Below, in pieces: positions 23,691 through 32,793 of a stretch of 64,000 nt of DNA; position 1 is the stretch's first letter, and every line of letters begins with the position of its first letter. Below the pieces are notes generated by a model, which searched no databases, was not told the origin of the DNA, and saw nothing but the letters and a program-made list of their open reading frames with translations. This DNA is from Kumtagia sp052180275 (lineage in GTDB: Bacteria; Pseudomonadota; Alphaproteobacteria; Rhizobiales; Rhizobiaceae): positions 2,852,001-2,916,000 of the forward strand of contig NZ_CP197465.1 in NCBI RefSeq assembly GCF_052180275.1, written 5' to 3'. The translations under genes and the position numbers were made by a program.

Positions 23691-24002
23691 ATGGTGATGG
23701 AAAAGCGCAAGCCCAGCTACGATTTGACGGCGATAAACGCGGCGCTTAGCTCGCCGGAAACATTGTCAATAACAGCAGTAGCGCGCCGCAACGCGCTCCA
23801 ACTTGGATTCGATGCTGCGGGCGTGGTGGAGGTAATCCATAGTCTGGAGCGACGGATGTTCCAGAAATCGATGACGACTTACGCCGATCATCGAATCTGG
23901 CAGGATGTATATCAGGCGCGGGCGCGCAATTTGGTGCTCTATGTGAAATTTCAGGCAAACGTCGTGACAGACTTTACCGTGATGTCGTTCAAGGAAAAAT
24001 GA
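23691..24002 (+). CDS. mqsR: MqsR-type toxin (mRNA interferase)
   Basis: 103 residues with a RelE-like fold of the MqsR family. KSMTTYADHRIWQDVYQAR matches the most conserved MqsR region from memory, and the C-terminus VTDFTVMSFKEK is also shared. In E. coli MqsR cuts mRNA at GCU. ATG 23691 directly follows the palindrome; ATG 23697 is possible. As in E. coli the toxin gene comes before the antitoxin gene. Confidence 0.9.
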   Translation: MVMEKRKPSYDLTAINAALSSPETLSITAVARRNALQLGFDAAGVVEVIHSLERRMFQKSMTTYADHRIWQDVYQARARNLVLYVKFQANVVTDFTVMSFKEK

Positions 24003-24003
24003 G

Positions 24004-24426
24004 ATGGTTGCAGAGCGCATACTTCCCGAGACGATGGTGTCACCGGAAAGTGGTGAGCAACTGGTTCGGGGCGTTCGGCCGTTTACCGTAACCTACAAGG
24101 GACAGGCCATAACGGTTGATCAACCGGGCTACTACAATCCACGCAATGAAGAAGATGCCGTGTTCGTCGGGCGGGACATGGAGCCGTCCGACGCTGCGCT
24201 ACGCGAACTCAAACGCCGCGTCGATGGGTTGCCTGCGCCGAACGACATCCGCGAAATCCGTGCCAAGCTAAAGCTCTCGCAGCGCGAAGCCGGCGAACTC
24301 TTCAAGGTCGGAGAGAACGCGTTCGACAAATACGAGCGCGGGCTCGTCGAGCCGAGCGGCCCTACGACCCAGCTCATGAAGCTGCTGTCGAAGCATCCGG
24401 AACTTGTCGACGAGTTGCGAAAGTAG
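24004..24426 (+). CDS. mqsA: MqsA-type antitoxin, lacking the zinc-binding cysteines
   Basis: 140 residues starting one base after the mqsR stop. The C-terminal Xre-like HTH (LKLSQREAGELFKVGENAFD, then KYERGLVEPSG and LLSKHPELVDELR) matches MqsA. The N-terminal toxin-binding half (SPESGEQLVRGVRPFTVTYK, then DQPGYYNP) aligns with the family, but the protein has no cysteine at all, so it cannot bind Zn through the usual two CxxC pairs. Confidence 0.88.
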   Translation: MVAERILPETMVSPESGEQLVRGVRPFTVTYKGQAITVDQPGYYNPRNEEDAVFVGRDMEPSDAALRELKRRVDGLPAPNDIREIRAKLKLSQREAGELFKVGENAFDKYERGLVEPSGPTTQLMKLLSKHPELVDELRK

Positions 24427-24446
24427 GCAGCGCAGAAGCTTGGTCG

Positions 24447-26096
24447 CTACCGCCGCTCCCGGATATCCGTCAGCGTCCTGGTCGGCGTGATCGCTTCCGG
24501 ATCGAGCTTGATCTCGATGATCGCCGGCTTGCCGCTGGCACGCGCCCGCTCGAAGGCCGGCGCGAACTGGTCAGTCTTCTCCACCGTCTCGCCATGTCCG
24601 CCATAGGCGCGGGCAAGGGCGGCAAAATCCGGGTTTTTCAGGTCAGTGCCGGAGACGCGGCCGGGATATTCGCGTTCCTGATGCATGCGGATGGTGCCGT
24701 AGATGCCGTTGTTGACCAGCACCACGATGATCGGCAAATCGTATTGCACGGCGGTGGCGAATTCCTGGCCGTTCATCAGGAAACAGCCATCGCCGGCGAA
24801 ACAGATGACGTCGCGGTCGGGGAAAAGCTGTTTTGCTGCGACCGCCGCTGGCGTGCCATAGCCCATCGAGCCGGAGGTGGGTGCCGCCTGCGTGGCGAAG
24901 CGGCGGAAGCGGTGGAAACGGTGGATCCAGGTGGCGTAGTTGCCCGCGCCATTGGTGAAGATCGTGTCGTCCGGCAGGACGGATTCGAGATAGGTCATGA
25001 TCTGGCCCATGGCGACCGAACCGGGGCTGGTCTCTGGCGGCGTCGACCAGTCGAGATAGGCGGCGTGCAGGCGCTCGGTCTCGGTCTCCCAGGCGGGCGG
25101 CGCTTTCGGCGCGGTTTTCGCAAAAGCCTCGGCGAAGCTTGCCGGCGATGCATTGATGGCGACCGTCGGCCGGTAGACGCGGCCGAGTTCGTCCGGATCG
25201 GCGTGCACGTGAACCAGCGTCTGGTCGGGGTAGGGGCTTTTGAGCAGCGTGTAGTCGGACGACGGCATCTCACCGAAGCGCCCGCCGACCAGCAGGACGA
25301 GATCGGCCTGCTTGATATAGTTTGCGAGTTTTGGGTTTGGCCCGATGCCGACATCGCCGGCGTAACAAGGGTGCAGATGGTCGAACAGCATCTGGCGGCG
25401 GAAGGACACGCCAACCGGCAGCGCCCAGGCTTCCGCAGCCTTCTCGAATGCCGATTTGGCGTCGGCCGTCCAGCGCGTCCCGCCAAGAATGGCGATCGGT
25501 CGCCTGGTGTTGACCAGCAACTCGGCAAGCTGCCGCATCTCCGGTTCGCCCGGCCGGGTCTCGACCGGTGTCCAGGCTTTCGCCGCCGGCGCCTCGACCT
25601 CGCTTGTCAGCATGTCTTCCGGCAGTGCGATCACCACCGGTCCCGGCCGGCCGGACGTCGCGACGGAAAAGGCGCGGGTGACGATTTCAGGGATACGCGA
25701 GGCGTCCTCGATCTCGGTCGCCCATTTGGCGATCGGGCCGAAGAAAGCGCGGTAGTTTACCTCCTGAAAAGCCTCGCGCTCGCGCGCATGGCTGGCGATC
25801 TGGCCGATGAACAGGATCATCGGGATCGAATCCTGCATGGCGATGTGGATGCCGGCCGAGGCGTTGGTGGCGCCGGGACCGCGGGTGACGAAGCAGATGC
25901 CTGCCTTGCCGGTCAGCCTTCCGTGGCAGTCGGCCATCATCGCCGCACCGCCCTCCTGCCGGCAGACGATGGTCTTGATCGGCGAATCGTGCAGGGCGTC
26001 CAGCACCGCCAGATAGGATTCCCCTGGCACGCAATAAAGGCGGTCGACGCCGTTGGCCTCCAGCGCGTCGACGATCAGTTGTCCGCCGGTCTTCAT
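24447..26096 (-). CDS. ThDP-dependent enzyme of the acetolactate synthase-like superfamily
   Basis: 549 residues in the usual three-domain order. Catalytic Glu is in YCVPGESYLAVLDAL; the PP-domain ThDP/Mg motif is GDGCFLMNGQEFATAVQ ending in VLVNNGIYGTIRM. The start overlaps the CoA-transferase stop (ATGA), so the two are one operon. Such pairs suggest CoA-thioester chemistry (oxalyl-CoA decarboxylase works with formyl-CoA transferase), but the sequence is not a clear oxalyl-CoA decarboxylase. The substrate is unknown. Confidence 0.85.
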   Translation of the reverse strand: MKTGGQLIVDALEANGVDRLYCVPGESYLAVLDALHDSPIKTIVCRQEGGAAMMADCHGRLTGKAGICFVTRGPGATNASAGIHIAMQDSIPMILFIGQIASHAREREAFQEVNYRAFFGPIAKWATEIEDASRIPEIVTRAFSVATSGRPGPVVIALPEDMLTSEVEAPAAKAWTPVETRPGEPEMRQLAELLVNTRRPIAILGGTRWTADAKSAFEKAAEAWALPVGVSFRRQMLFDHLHPCYAGDVGIGPNPKLANYIKQADLVLLVGGRFGEMPSSDYTLLKSPYPDQTLVHVHADPDELGRVYRPTVAINASPASFAEAFAKTAPKAPPAWETETERLHAAYLDWSTPPETSPGSVAMGQIMTYLESVLPDDTIFTNGAGNYATWIHRFHRFRRFATQAAPTSGSMGYGTPAAVAAKQLFPDRDVICFAGDGCFLMNGQEFATAVQYDLPIIVVLVNNGIYGTIRMHQEREYPGRVSGTDLKNPDFAALARAYGGHGETVEKTDQFAPAFERARASGKPAIIEIKLDPEAITPTRTLTDIRERR

Positions 26097-27259
26097 GAGC
26101 CCTCCAGTTCGGAAAGGATTTCGGCCGTGTGCTCGCCAAGCCGAGGCGAGGGGCGATCGTAGGCCAGCGGCGTTTGCGAATAGGCGATCGGCGAACGCAC
26201 CGTGGGCAGGACGTTGCCGTGGCCGTCGTCGAGGTCGAGCCGCATTTTTCGCGCAACGGTCTGCGGATCGGCAAAACTGTCTTCGATGGTGTTGATGGGG
26301 CTAGCCGGCACGCCGACCGTCTCCAGTTTCGCGAGAAGGGACGCGCGATCGAAGGCTGCCAGCTTCTCCACCATCGCCGCGCGCAGCGCGACGCGGTTGG
26401 CGACACGCGCCGAATTGGTCGAAAAATCCGGATGGTCGGGAAAGCCGTCCAGCCCCACGACGGCACAGAATTTCCGGAACTGGCTGTCGTTGCCGGTCGC
26501 CAGGATGAAATGGCCGTCCGCCACCGGCAGCACCTCGTAGGGCGCGATGTTGGGGTGGGCGTTGCCCATGCGCGTCGGCGTGTTGCCCGACACCAGGAAA
26601 TTCATGTTCTGGTTGGCGAGCACGGCGATCTGCGTGTCGAACAGCGCCATGTCGATATGCTGGCCTGCGCCGGTCGCCTCGGCGTGGCGAAGCGCGCCCT
26701 GGATGGCGATGACGGAATAGAGGCCGGTAAAAATGTCGCTGACGGCGACGCCGACCTTCTGTGGCTCGCCGCCGGCGGCGCCGGTGATCGACATAAGACC
26801 CGACATGCCCTGGACGATGAAGTCGTAGCCGGCGCGCGCCGCATAGGGCCCGTCCTGGCCGAAGCCGGTGATCGAGCAGTAGATCAGTTTCGGATTGAGT
26901 TTTCGCAGGCTGTCATAGTCCAACCCGTATTTCTTCAGCCCGCCGAGCTTGAAGTTCTCGATGAGCACATCCGCGGAAGCCGCCAGTTTCCGAATCGTTT
27001 CGGCGCCCTCCGGCGTCGAGAAATCCACTGCGATCGAGCGTTTTCCGCGATTGCAGGAATGGTAATAGGCCGACGACAGGTTCTCGCCGTCATGGCCGGT
27101 GACGAAGGGCGGCCCCCATTTGCGGGTGTCGTCGCCTTCCGGGCTTTCCACCTTGATCACGTCGGCGCCGAGGTCGGCCAGCGCCTGCCCGGCCCAGGGG
27201 CCGGCGAGGATGCGGGCGAGTTCGATGACGCGGATGCCGTGAAGAGGTGGATTGCACAT
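26093..27259 (-). CDS. Family III CoA-transferase (CaiB/BaiF type)
   Basis: 388 residues. Typical motifs are LHGIRVIELARILAGPWAGQ at the start, LGADVIKVE, NRGKRSIAVDF, DVLIENFKLGGLKKYGLDY and SITGFGQDGPYA. The start was placed at ATG 27259 behind a GAGGAG site; the frame continues upstream but without family similarity. These enzymes move CoA between carboxylic acids. It is the first gene of an operon with the ThDP enzyme. Confidence 0.9.
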   Translation of the reverse strand: MCNPPLHGIRVIELARILAGPWAGQALADLGADVIKVESPEGDDTRKWGPPFVTGHDGENLSSAYYHSCNRGKRSIAVDFSTPEGAETIRKLAASADVLIENFKLGGLKKYGLDYDSLRKLNPKLIYCSITGFGQDGPYAARAGYDFIVQGMSGLMSITGAAGGEPQKVGVAVSDIFTGLYSVIAIQGALRHAEATGAGQHIDMALFDTQIAVLANQNMNFLVSGNTPTRMGNAHPNIAPYEVLPVADGHFILATGNDSQFRKFCAVVGLDGFPDHPDFSTNSARVANRVALRAAMVEKLAAFDRASLLAKLETVGVPASPINTIEDSFADPQTVARKMRLDLDDGHGNVLPTVRSPIAYSQTPLAYDRPSPRLGEHTAEILSELEGS

Positions 27260-27481
27260 CGCTCCTCTATGCCAGTCCGGCGTGCGCCAGGAAACAGGAT
27301 TCGGATGCGACAACGACACCGGGCCTGCAGGCACGTGCGGCGCTGGTGAACAGCTGCCGTGAAGGTGATGAGTGCAATATTTTCGTGGGCCGAAGCAACT
27401 TTCGTAAAACTTATTATGACTTTTGTCAAAATTCCAAGAAAAATTCAGCAATAAGTTCTGTTAACCGTAAGTCTGGATGGG

Positions 27482-29854
27482 GTGAAGCCTGTGGCAGTCG
27501 TCAAAGACAATACGTTGGGGTTGGCTTCGGTACAGTTCGATCAGGGGGCACTGGCTTTAAGCAATGCTTTTGGCCTGGAAATTCTGTCTGCCGGAGGGCA
27601 GACCTTCGTTTATGTCGCGGGTTATGCGGAGGACGGCATATCCATCAACAAGATGGATACCAACGGCAATCTCACCTTCGTCTCTTCGATTTTCGACGTT
27701 GGCGCGACAAAACTTGATGGGGTGGCAAACTTCGCATCTGCCAGCTTCGGTTCGACACGCTATCTCTACGCCGCCGGAGCGCTCGAGAACGGCATCAACA
27801 CTTTCAAGGTCGGCAATGACGGAAGCCTGACCTTCGTCGGCAGCGTCACAGACGACGCGACTCTCGAACTTCTCAACAATGAAGGCGAGATGACCGTCGT
27901 CCAGAAGGGCGGCAAGCAGTTCCTGATCGCGCCCGGCAGAGTCGACGACGGTGTCAGCGTCTTCGAACTGCAATCGAACGGCTCGTTGAACAACGTGGCC
28001 AATGTTTCGGATACGGCAGCGACCGCCCTGAACGGCGCCTATACCACGACCTCGTTGACAACCGGAACCGACACCTTCGTCTTTGTCGGCGGGCGCGACG
28101 ACCACGGCATCTCGGTCTTTGAAATGGGCGCCGACGGCTCGCTGGCGGCGACCGACACGGTCTTCAACACAATCGGCCTCGAGATCGCAAGCGTGTTCTC
28201 GCTCGCGACCGCCACCGTCGGCGGAAACCACTACCTCGTTGCCTCGGGCGAGGGATCCGACGGTTTGAGCGTCTTTTCGGTCTCCGATGCCGGCCTTCTG
28301 CTCAATGTCTTCAACATCTCGCATTCCGCGGATATTCCGCTCAATGGTGCGCGCGGCTTGAAGGTTTTCTCGTTCGGCGGTGAAACCTACCTGGCGGCTG
28401 CCGCTACCGGATTTGGCGGGACGGTTTCGTATTTTCGCATCGAGGCGAACGGCTCGCTCACCCACATCGACAGCTTCTCCGACGATTCGGTATCGCGCCT
28501 GACAGGTGCCTCGCATATCGATTTCGTGGAGCTGGGTGGCACCGGGTATCTGCTCGCAACAGGGGCTTTCGGCGACGGTGTCAACGCCTTGAGCATAGGC
28601 GGTGGTAACAGCACGCTCAACGGCACAAGCGGCGCCGATTCGCTCTATGGCTATGGTGGCAACGATACGCTGAACGGGTTGAGCGGAAACGACCGGCTGG
28701 ATGGCGGATTGGGCGCCGACACGATGGCTGGGGGCAAGGGCGACGACTTCTATATGGTTGATCAGCAGGGCGACGTGGTCGTCGAGACGGTGGGAAACGG
28801 CACGGCTGATCGGGTCGCGGCTCGCGCCAGCTATGCGCTTGCGGCCGACGACGACATCGAGTTGTTGACCACGACCAACAGCGCCGCCACGTCGTCAATC
28901 AATCTTACCGGCAATCTGGGGTTCCAGACGATCTACGGCAACGCCGGTAACAATGTGCTGAGCCCCGGCGGGGCGAACGGCGCGACGGACGTCATGCGCG
29001 GACTGGGCGGCAACGACACCTACCGTGTGTACAATTCGGGAGACACGATCGTCGAAGGTGCGGCGGAAGGGGCGTCCGACCGATTGGCCGCGGCTGTCGA
29101 CTACGTGCTTGGCGCGAATGTCCATATCGAGCTGATGGTCACCAACGGCACGACGGGCACGGCTTCGATCGATCTCACCGGCAACGCTCTCAAACAGGAA
29201 ATCATCGGCAATGCGGGCAACAATGCCCTGCATGATGGGGGTGTCGGCGGGGCCGACTCGATGAGCGGGCTGGGCGGCAACGACACATACCGGGTGCACA
29301 ACGCCGGCGACGTCATCTTCGAAGCAGTGGGCAACGGCAACGACCGCGTGGCCTCTGCGGTCAGCTATGTACTGACGGCAGGTGCGGAGGTGGAAACGAT
29401 CCAGACCAGTTCGACGCTAGGGCTGGGCGCAATCAACCTGACCGGCAATGAGTTCGCACAATCCATTATTGGCAACGCCGGCAATAATCGTCTGGAGGGC
29501 AAAGGCGGTGCCGATACTTTGCGAGGGCTGGACGGCCTCGACACATTCGTCTTCGCCAACTCGCTGGGATCGGGCAACATCGACACTATCGTCGGTTTTG
29601 TGGCCGCCGATGACCGCTTCCAACTGTCTAAGGCGATCTTCTCGGCTTTCACGCAGACCGGCACGATCTCAGCCAGTCAATTTCGTGCCAACGCGGCGGG
29701 CGAGGCCGAGGATGCCAATGATCTGATCATCCAGGACGTCGACAACGGCCGGCTATACTATGATGCCGACGGCTCGGGGCTGGGCCTGCGCATTCACTTC
29801 GCGACTGTCGGAGCGGGCGTGACGATGACGAATGCGGATTTCGTCATCGCCTGA
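27482..29854 (+). CDS. RTX calcium-binding protein with N-terminal beta-propeller-like repeats
   Basis: 790 residues, GTG start. Residues about 10-370 contain seven or so ~53-residue units of the form YVAGYAEDGISINKMDTNGN, each with a GxDGxSVF-type strand, suggesting a propeller. Residues about 375-680 hold RTX nonapeptides (GYGGNDTLNGLSGNDRLDGG) mixed with ~90-residue units containing LTGN and GNAGNN. Residues 685-790 are a terminal module (DTFVFANSLGSGNIDTIVGF to YYDADGSGLG) shared with the RTX proteins at 33330, 37045 and 59701, the likely type I secretion signal. No N-terminal signal peptide. No exporter gene is in the window. Confidence 0.88.
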   Translation: MKPVAVVKDNTLGLASVQFDQGALALSNAFGLEILSAGGQTFVYVAGYAEDGISINKMDTNGNLTFVSSIFDVGATKLDGVANFASASFGSTRYLYAAGALENGINTFKVGNDGSLTFVGSVTDDATLELLNNEGEMTVVQKGGKQFLIAPGRVDDGVSVFELQSNGSLNNVANVSDTAATALNGAYTTTSLTTGTDTFVFVGGRDDHGISVFEMGADGSLAATDTVFNTIGLEIASVFSLATATVGGNHYLVASGEGSDGLSVFSVSDAGLLLNVFNISHSADIPLNGARGLKVFSFGGETYLAAAATGFGGTVSYFRIEANGSLTHIDSFSDDSVSRLTGASHIDFVELGGTGYLLATGAFGDGVNALSIGGGNSTLNGTSGADSLYGYGGNDTLNGLSGNDRLDGGLGADTMAGGKGDDFYMVDQQGDVVVETVGNGTADRVAARASYALAADDDIELLTTTNSAATSSINLTGNLGFQTIYGNAGNNVLSPGGANGATDVMRGLGGNDTYRVYNSGDTIVEGAAEGASDRLAAAVDYVLGANVHIELMVTNGTTGTASIDLTGNALKQEIIGNAGNNALHDGGVGGADSMSGLGGNDTYRVHNAGDVIFEAVGNGNDRVASAVSYVLTAGAEVETIQTSSTLGLGAINLTGNEFAQSIIGNAGNNRLEGKGGADTLRGLDGLDTFVFANSLGSGNIDTIVGFVAADDRFQLSKAIFSAFTQTGTISASQFRANAAGEAEDANDLIIQDVDNGRLYYDADGSGLGLRIHFATVGAGVTMTNADFVIA

Positions 29855-29951
29855 AAGCCGGGCGAAGATGCGCCCGGCAGGCGAAATCGACGGCGGCCGG
29901 GCTCTTGCCGCGTTTGCGGGTGTCGCTGTCGCCGGGTCGGCAGATCGGATG

Positions 29952-30404
29952 TTACTGGCCCGATTGGAAATGCCGGATAAGTCTCTGCTGGGTTTCGTGC
30001 AGAAATGAATCCGCGAACTTGATCGTTCCCAGCCGCCTTGCCGCCACGCTGCGATACTCATCCGGCGCCTGATCCAGATGTGCCGCGGCGAACAGATAGG
30101 CGCTCAGAGCATCCAGGGCCGATTGATCGTCCGGCTGGCTCTCGGTGCTGGCCACGATGCGATCGACCGGCAGGTCCGATTTGCCGACAAGGTTCGACAG
30201 GATGGACGGGTGCCACTTCTCTGATGTGTTCAATGTGGGATGCGTATCGAACAGAATGGATACGGGACCCTCGCTGCTGAAATCGACCGAATATCGCCCG
30301 TCTTCGCCGGTGTATTCTTTTTCCACCAGAACACCGTCGCGGTAGACGCCGACTTTAACCATAAAGACTGGATTTCCGTCATGATCGGTAACGCGGCCGA
30401 ACAT
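29952..30404 (-). CDS. Protein with carboxypeptidase-regulatory-like domain
   Basis: 150 residues. The first 75 (MFGRVTDHDGNPVFMVKVGV, then EYTGEDGRYSVDF and GPVSILFDTHPT) follow the CarboxypepD_reg beta-sandwich pattern. The second half is helical (QSALDALSAYLFAAAHLDQA). There is no signal peptide. It is convergent with the first RTX gene and its function is unknown. Confidence 0.65.
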   Translation of the reverse strand: MFGRVTDHDGNPVFMVKVGVYRDGVLVEKEYTGEDGRYSVDFSSEGPVSILFDTHPTLNTSEKWHPSILSNLVGKSDLPVDRIVASTESQPDDQSALDALSAYLFAAAHLDQAPDEYRSVAARRLGTIKFADSFLHETQQRLIRHFQSGQ

Positions 30405-30487
30405 GGAATGCCCTCCTTGACCGATATATCAAACGCCCGGAGATAGTATCACAGGGAGCTAAAAAAGAAAATCTGGGGCAATTCAGG

Positions 30488-30574
30488 TCAGCCCGCCTCA
30501 ACCACTTCAATAAAGAACTCGAGGCGCCCGTTGAAGTTGCTGTGCAAAAATTCTTTGACGTCGGACAACGTCAC
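30488..30574 (-). CDS. Candidate 28-residue ORF or gene remnant coupled to the hydrolase gene
   Basis: GTG 30574 overlaps the stop of the hydrolase gene (GTGA) and reads VTLSDVKEFLHSNFNGRLEF followed by FIEVVEAG. The peptide looks like an ordinary folded-protein sequence rather than chance translation, and the local DNA is AT-richer than its surroundings. It may be the tail of a deleted gene. There is no further evidence that it is expressed. Confidence 0.3.
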   Translation of the reverse strand: MTLSDVKEFLHSNFNGRLEFFIEVVEAG

Positions 30575-31551
30575 TTGTCAGCGGCAGACTTCGTTCGTTG
30601 CCTCTGTTGCCGGACGGAACGCTCGGAAACCACGCGTTTCTCCCAGCCGATGAAATCCGCCGTGATCTCGTTCCGGTTGATGTCGTTCAAGCTTTCGTGG
30701 CGCGTTTCCGGCCAAACCTTTGAATGAAGATTCGAAAAGCCCATTTTTCGCATGCGCGCGGCGAGTTCCTCGACAGCCTTGCCGTTCACCGTCGAGGGGT
30801 CCGCGCCGCCGCCTGCAAGGTTGAAGGGCAGGTCGCGGCGGACTGTCGCGAAACTGCGGTCGTCGGCGCCGGCGAAGACCATCTTGAACACGTCCTGCCA
30901 CATCGAAACCGAAGCGTCCCAGCCGCACAGCGGGTCGGCGACGTATTTGTCGACTTCCGCCGGATCGCGCGACAGCCAGTCGGCTGATGTGCGGTGGTTC
31001 GGGATTTTTTTGGCCCAGTCCTGAAAGGTCAGCTTTGGCAGGATGCGGGACGGCACGTCGGAGCCGAGCCGGAATTTTTCCCAGGCAAGAATCGCCTGGC
31101 CGACCCGTCCGAGCAGGCCGGGCGAAAAATTGGCGTTCCAGATTGCAGCGCCGGCAAGATGGTTCGAGCGGCGGAGAACCGAGTTCAGCGCGATGATGCC
31201 GCCCATCGAATGGCCGAAGATGATCAGCGGCAGGCCGGGCTGCTCGACCGCGATTTGATCGTGGATGGCGTCGATGTCGGCGAGTACTTTTTCGACGCCG
31301 TCGCTCGCAGCGAATCGTCCCGGGGCGGCGTCGCTCGCCTTGGTGCTGCCGTGGCCGCGATGGTCGTGGGTGTAGACGTGAAATCCAGCCGCGGCCAGCG
31401 CATCGGCGAAGCGGTCGTAGCGGGCCGAATGTTCGGCCATGCCGTGGTTGACCTGGACGACGCCGACCGGATCGCCGTCGGCCAGCGTGACCGTCTGCGA
31501 AAGCACCGCGCCTGTCGGCGATGTGAACTCCCTGCGGTGGCGAGTGGCCAT
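30571..31551 (-). CDS. Alpha/beta hydrolase (monoacylglycerol lipase/serine aminopeptidase S33-like)
   Basis: 326 residues. The oxyanion region is VVQVNHGMAEHSARYDRFAD, then YTHDHRGHGST; the nucleophile elbow is IIFGHSMGG (Ser about residue 116). A late Asp-containing segment (GGGADPSTVNG) and a C-terminal ETRHESLNDINR with His complete the triad. It resembles lysophospholipase/monoglyceride lipases. Cytoplasmic; no signal peptide. The gene lies downstream of a LuxR-type gene in the same direction with 150 bases between. Confidence 0.88.
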   Translation of the reverse strand: MATRHRREFTSPTGAVLSQTVTLADGDPVGVVQVNHGMAEHSARYDRFADALAAAGFHVYTHDHRGHGSTKASDAAPGRFAASDGVEKVLADIDAIHDQIAVEQPGLPLIIFGHSMGGIIALNSVLRRSNHLAGAAIWNANFSPGLLGRVGQAILAWEKFRLGSDVPSRILPKLTFQDWAKKIPNHRTSADWLSRDPAEVDKYVADPLCGWDASVSMWQDVFKMVFAGADDRSFATVRRDLPFNLAGGGADPSTVNGKAVEELAARMRKMGFSNLHSKVWPETRHESLNDINRNEITADFIGWEKRVVSERSVRQQRQRTKSAADK

Positions 31552-31701
31552 GCTTGCCCAGCCATGTTCGGCGGCGGCGCCCTGTGCCGCGTCATAGCCT
31601 TAGACGATGGCGCGGAGGGCAGCAATCGAGCGCAGGCTCGGAGTGTTCGAGGACCGGAGCACCGAAACCGGTTCACGAGGACGCCGTCCGGCCCCTGCCG
31701 C

Positions 31702-32793
31702 TCACGGCCTCAGCCGCGACAGCAGGGCGACGAGTTCCGCCTGGCGGCTGACGCCAGCCTTTTCGAAGACGTTTTTCAGGTAGCTTCGTACCGTACCGCG
31801 GCTGATGCGCAACCGCCGCGAGATGCTGGCGAGATCGACGCCTTCGGCCAGCAGGCAGGTGACGTCGGCCTCGCGGTCGGTGAGGTCGAAGATCGGCTGG
31901 ATGGTGCCGGGGTCGAGGCTGATCGGCGCCGTCACCGGATCGCGTTCGATCAGAACGCCGATGGCAGCGGCGGCGAGGAAGACATCGCGTACCCGGTTGG
32001 GGATGGGGTGGACCTGCAGGACATAGGGGCGGCCGTCCGCGCCGCTGAGAGAGGCGAGGCCGATCTGCCCGGGCGGCAGCACGGCCCTGGCGATGGCGGC
32101 ATCCAGCGAGGCCTGTTCCATCGGATGGCGCGCGCAAAGCCGGTCCCTGCGGCTGTGGAATGGCGAGGCCGGGTCGTTCTCGCCGGCCGGCTGCCCGGCG
32201 ACGAGCCTGCCCCAGCCGTCGAATTCCAGCACCGTGCCGCCGCGATGGCTGAGCAGCCGCGCCATGCCGCGCGCCTCGGCACGCATCGACGCCTCGGCGA
32301 TGCGGGCGGCCGCCCTGAGTTCCGGCAGCGCTGCGTCGAGCGTATAGGCGTCGGCGCGGCTGTAGGGGCCCGCCCGCGTCTGCCGCTTCAGGCTCAGTTC
32401 GACATACTGGTTCGCGCCGGAGGAGAGCACCGCATTGGCATGCCAGAAGAGGCCGACCGGGCGCAGGAACTCGTTGTAGAAGGGATCGCGCGCCAGCAGG
32501 TCGTCCGTGTAGTCGTCATGGTCGATGCGGAAACCGCCGGAAATGTCCGGCTTGACGCGATCGTAGCGCGAGTTCGGCGGCGCACGGCCGGCTGCGAAGG
32601 CGGCGACCGTCTCGGTCGCCTCTTCCGTCGCCACGCCGACGACCATGGCGTGACTGGAGTTACGCATCAGCACGGCGTCGCGGGCGCCGGCGGCGCGGGC
32701 GAACCGCAGCAAGGCCTGCTCCCAGCCTTGCGACAGAAGAGCAGCCGCAACGACATCGCCGGCCGCCGCCTTCAGCTCGTCCGCCCGAAGCAT
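31702..32793 (-). CDS. LuxR-family transcriptional regulator
   Basis: 363 residues. The C-terminal HTH is clear: LTDREADVTCLLAEGVDLAS, then ISRRLRISRGTVRSYLKNVF and FEKAGVSRQAELVALL. The N-terminal 270 residues form a sensory region without a recognisable receiver or autoinducer-binding motif. The start was set at ATG 32793; a TTG 33 bases upstream is also open. It is divergent from the large RTX gene at 33330 and upstream of the hydrolase gene, so it may control either. Confidence 0.85.
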   Translation of the reverse strand: MLRADELKAAAGDVVAAALLSQGWEQALLRFARAAGARDAVLMRNSSHAMVVGVATEEATETVAAFAAGRAPPNSRYDRVKPDISGGFRIDHDDYTDDLLARDPFYNEFLRPVGLFWHANAVLSSGANQYVELSLKRQTRAGPYSRADAYTLDAALPELRAAARIAEASMRAEARGMARLLSHRGGTVLEFDGWGRLVAGQPAGENDPASPFHSRRDRLCARHPMEQASLDAAIARAVLPPGQIGLASLSGADGRPYVLQVHPIPNRVRDVFLAAAAIGVLIERDPVTAPISLDPGTIQPIFDLTDREADVTCLLAEGVDLASISRRLRISRGTVRSYLKNVFEKAGVSRQAELVALLSRLRP

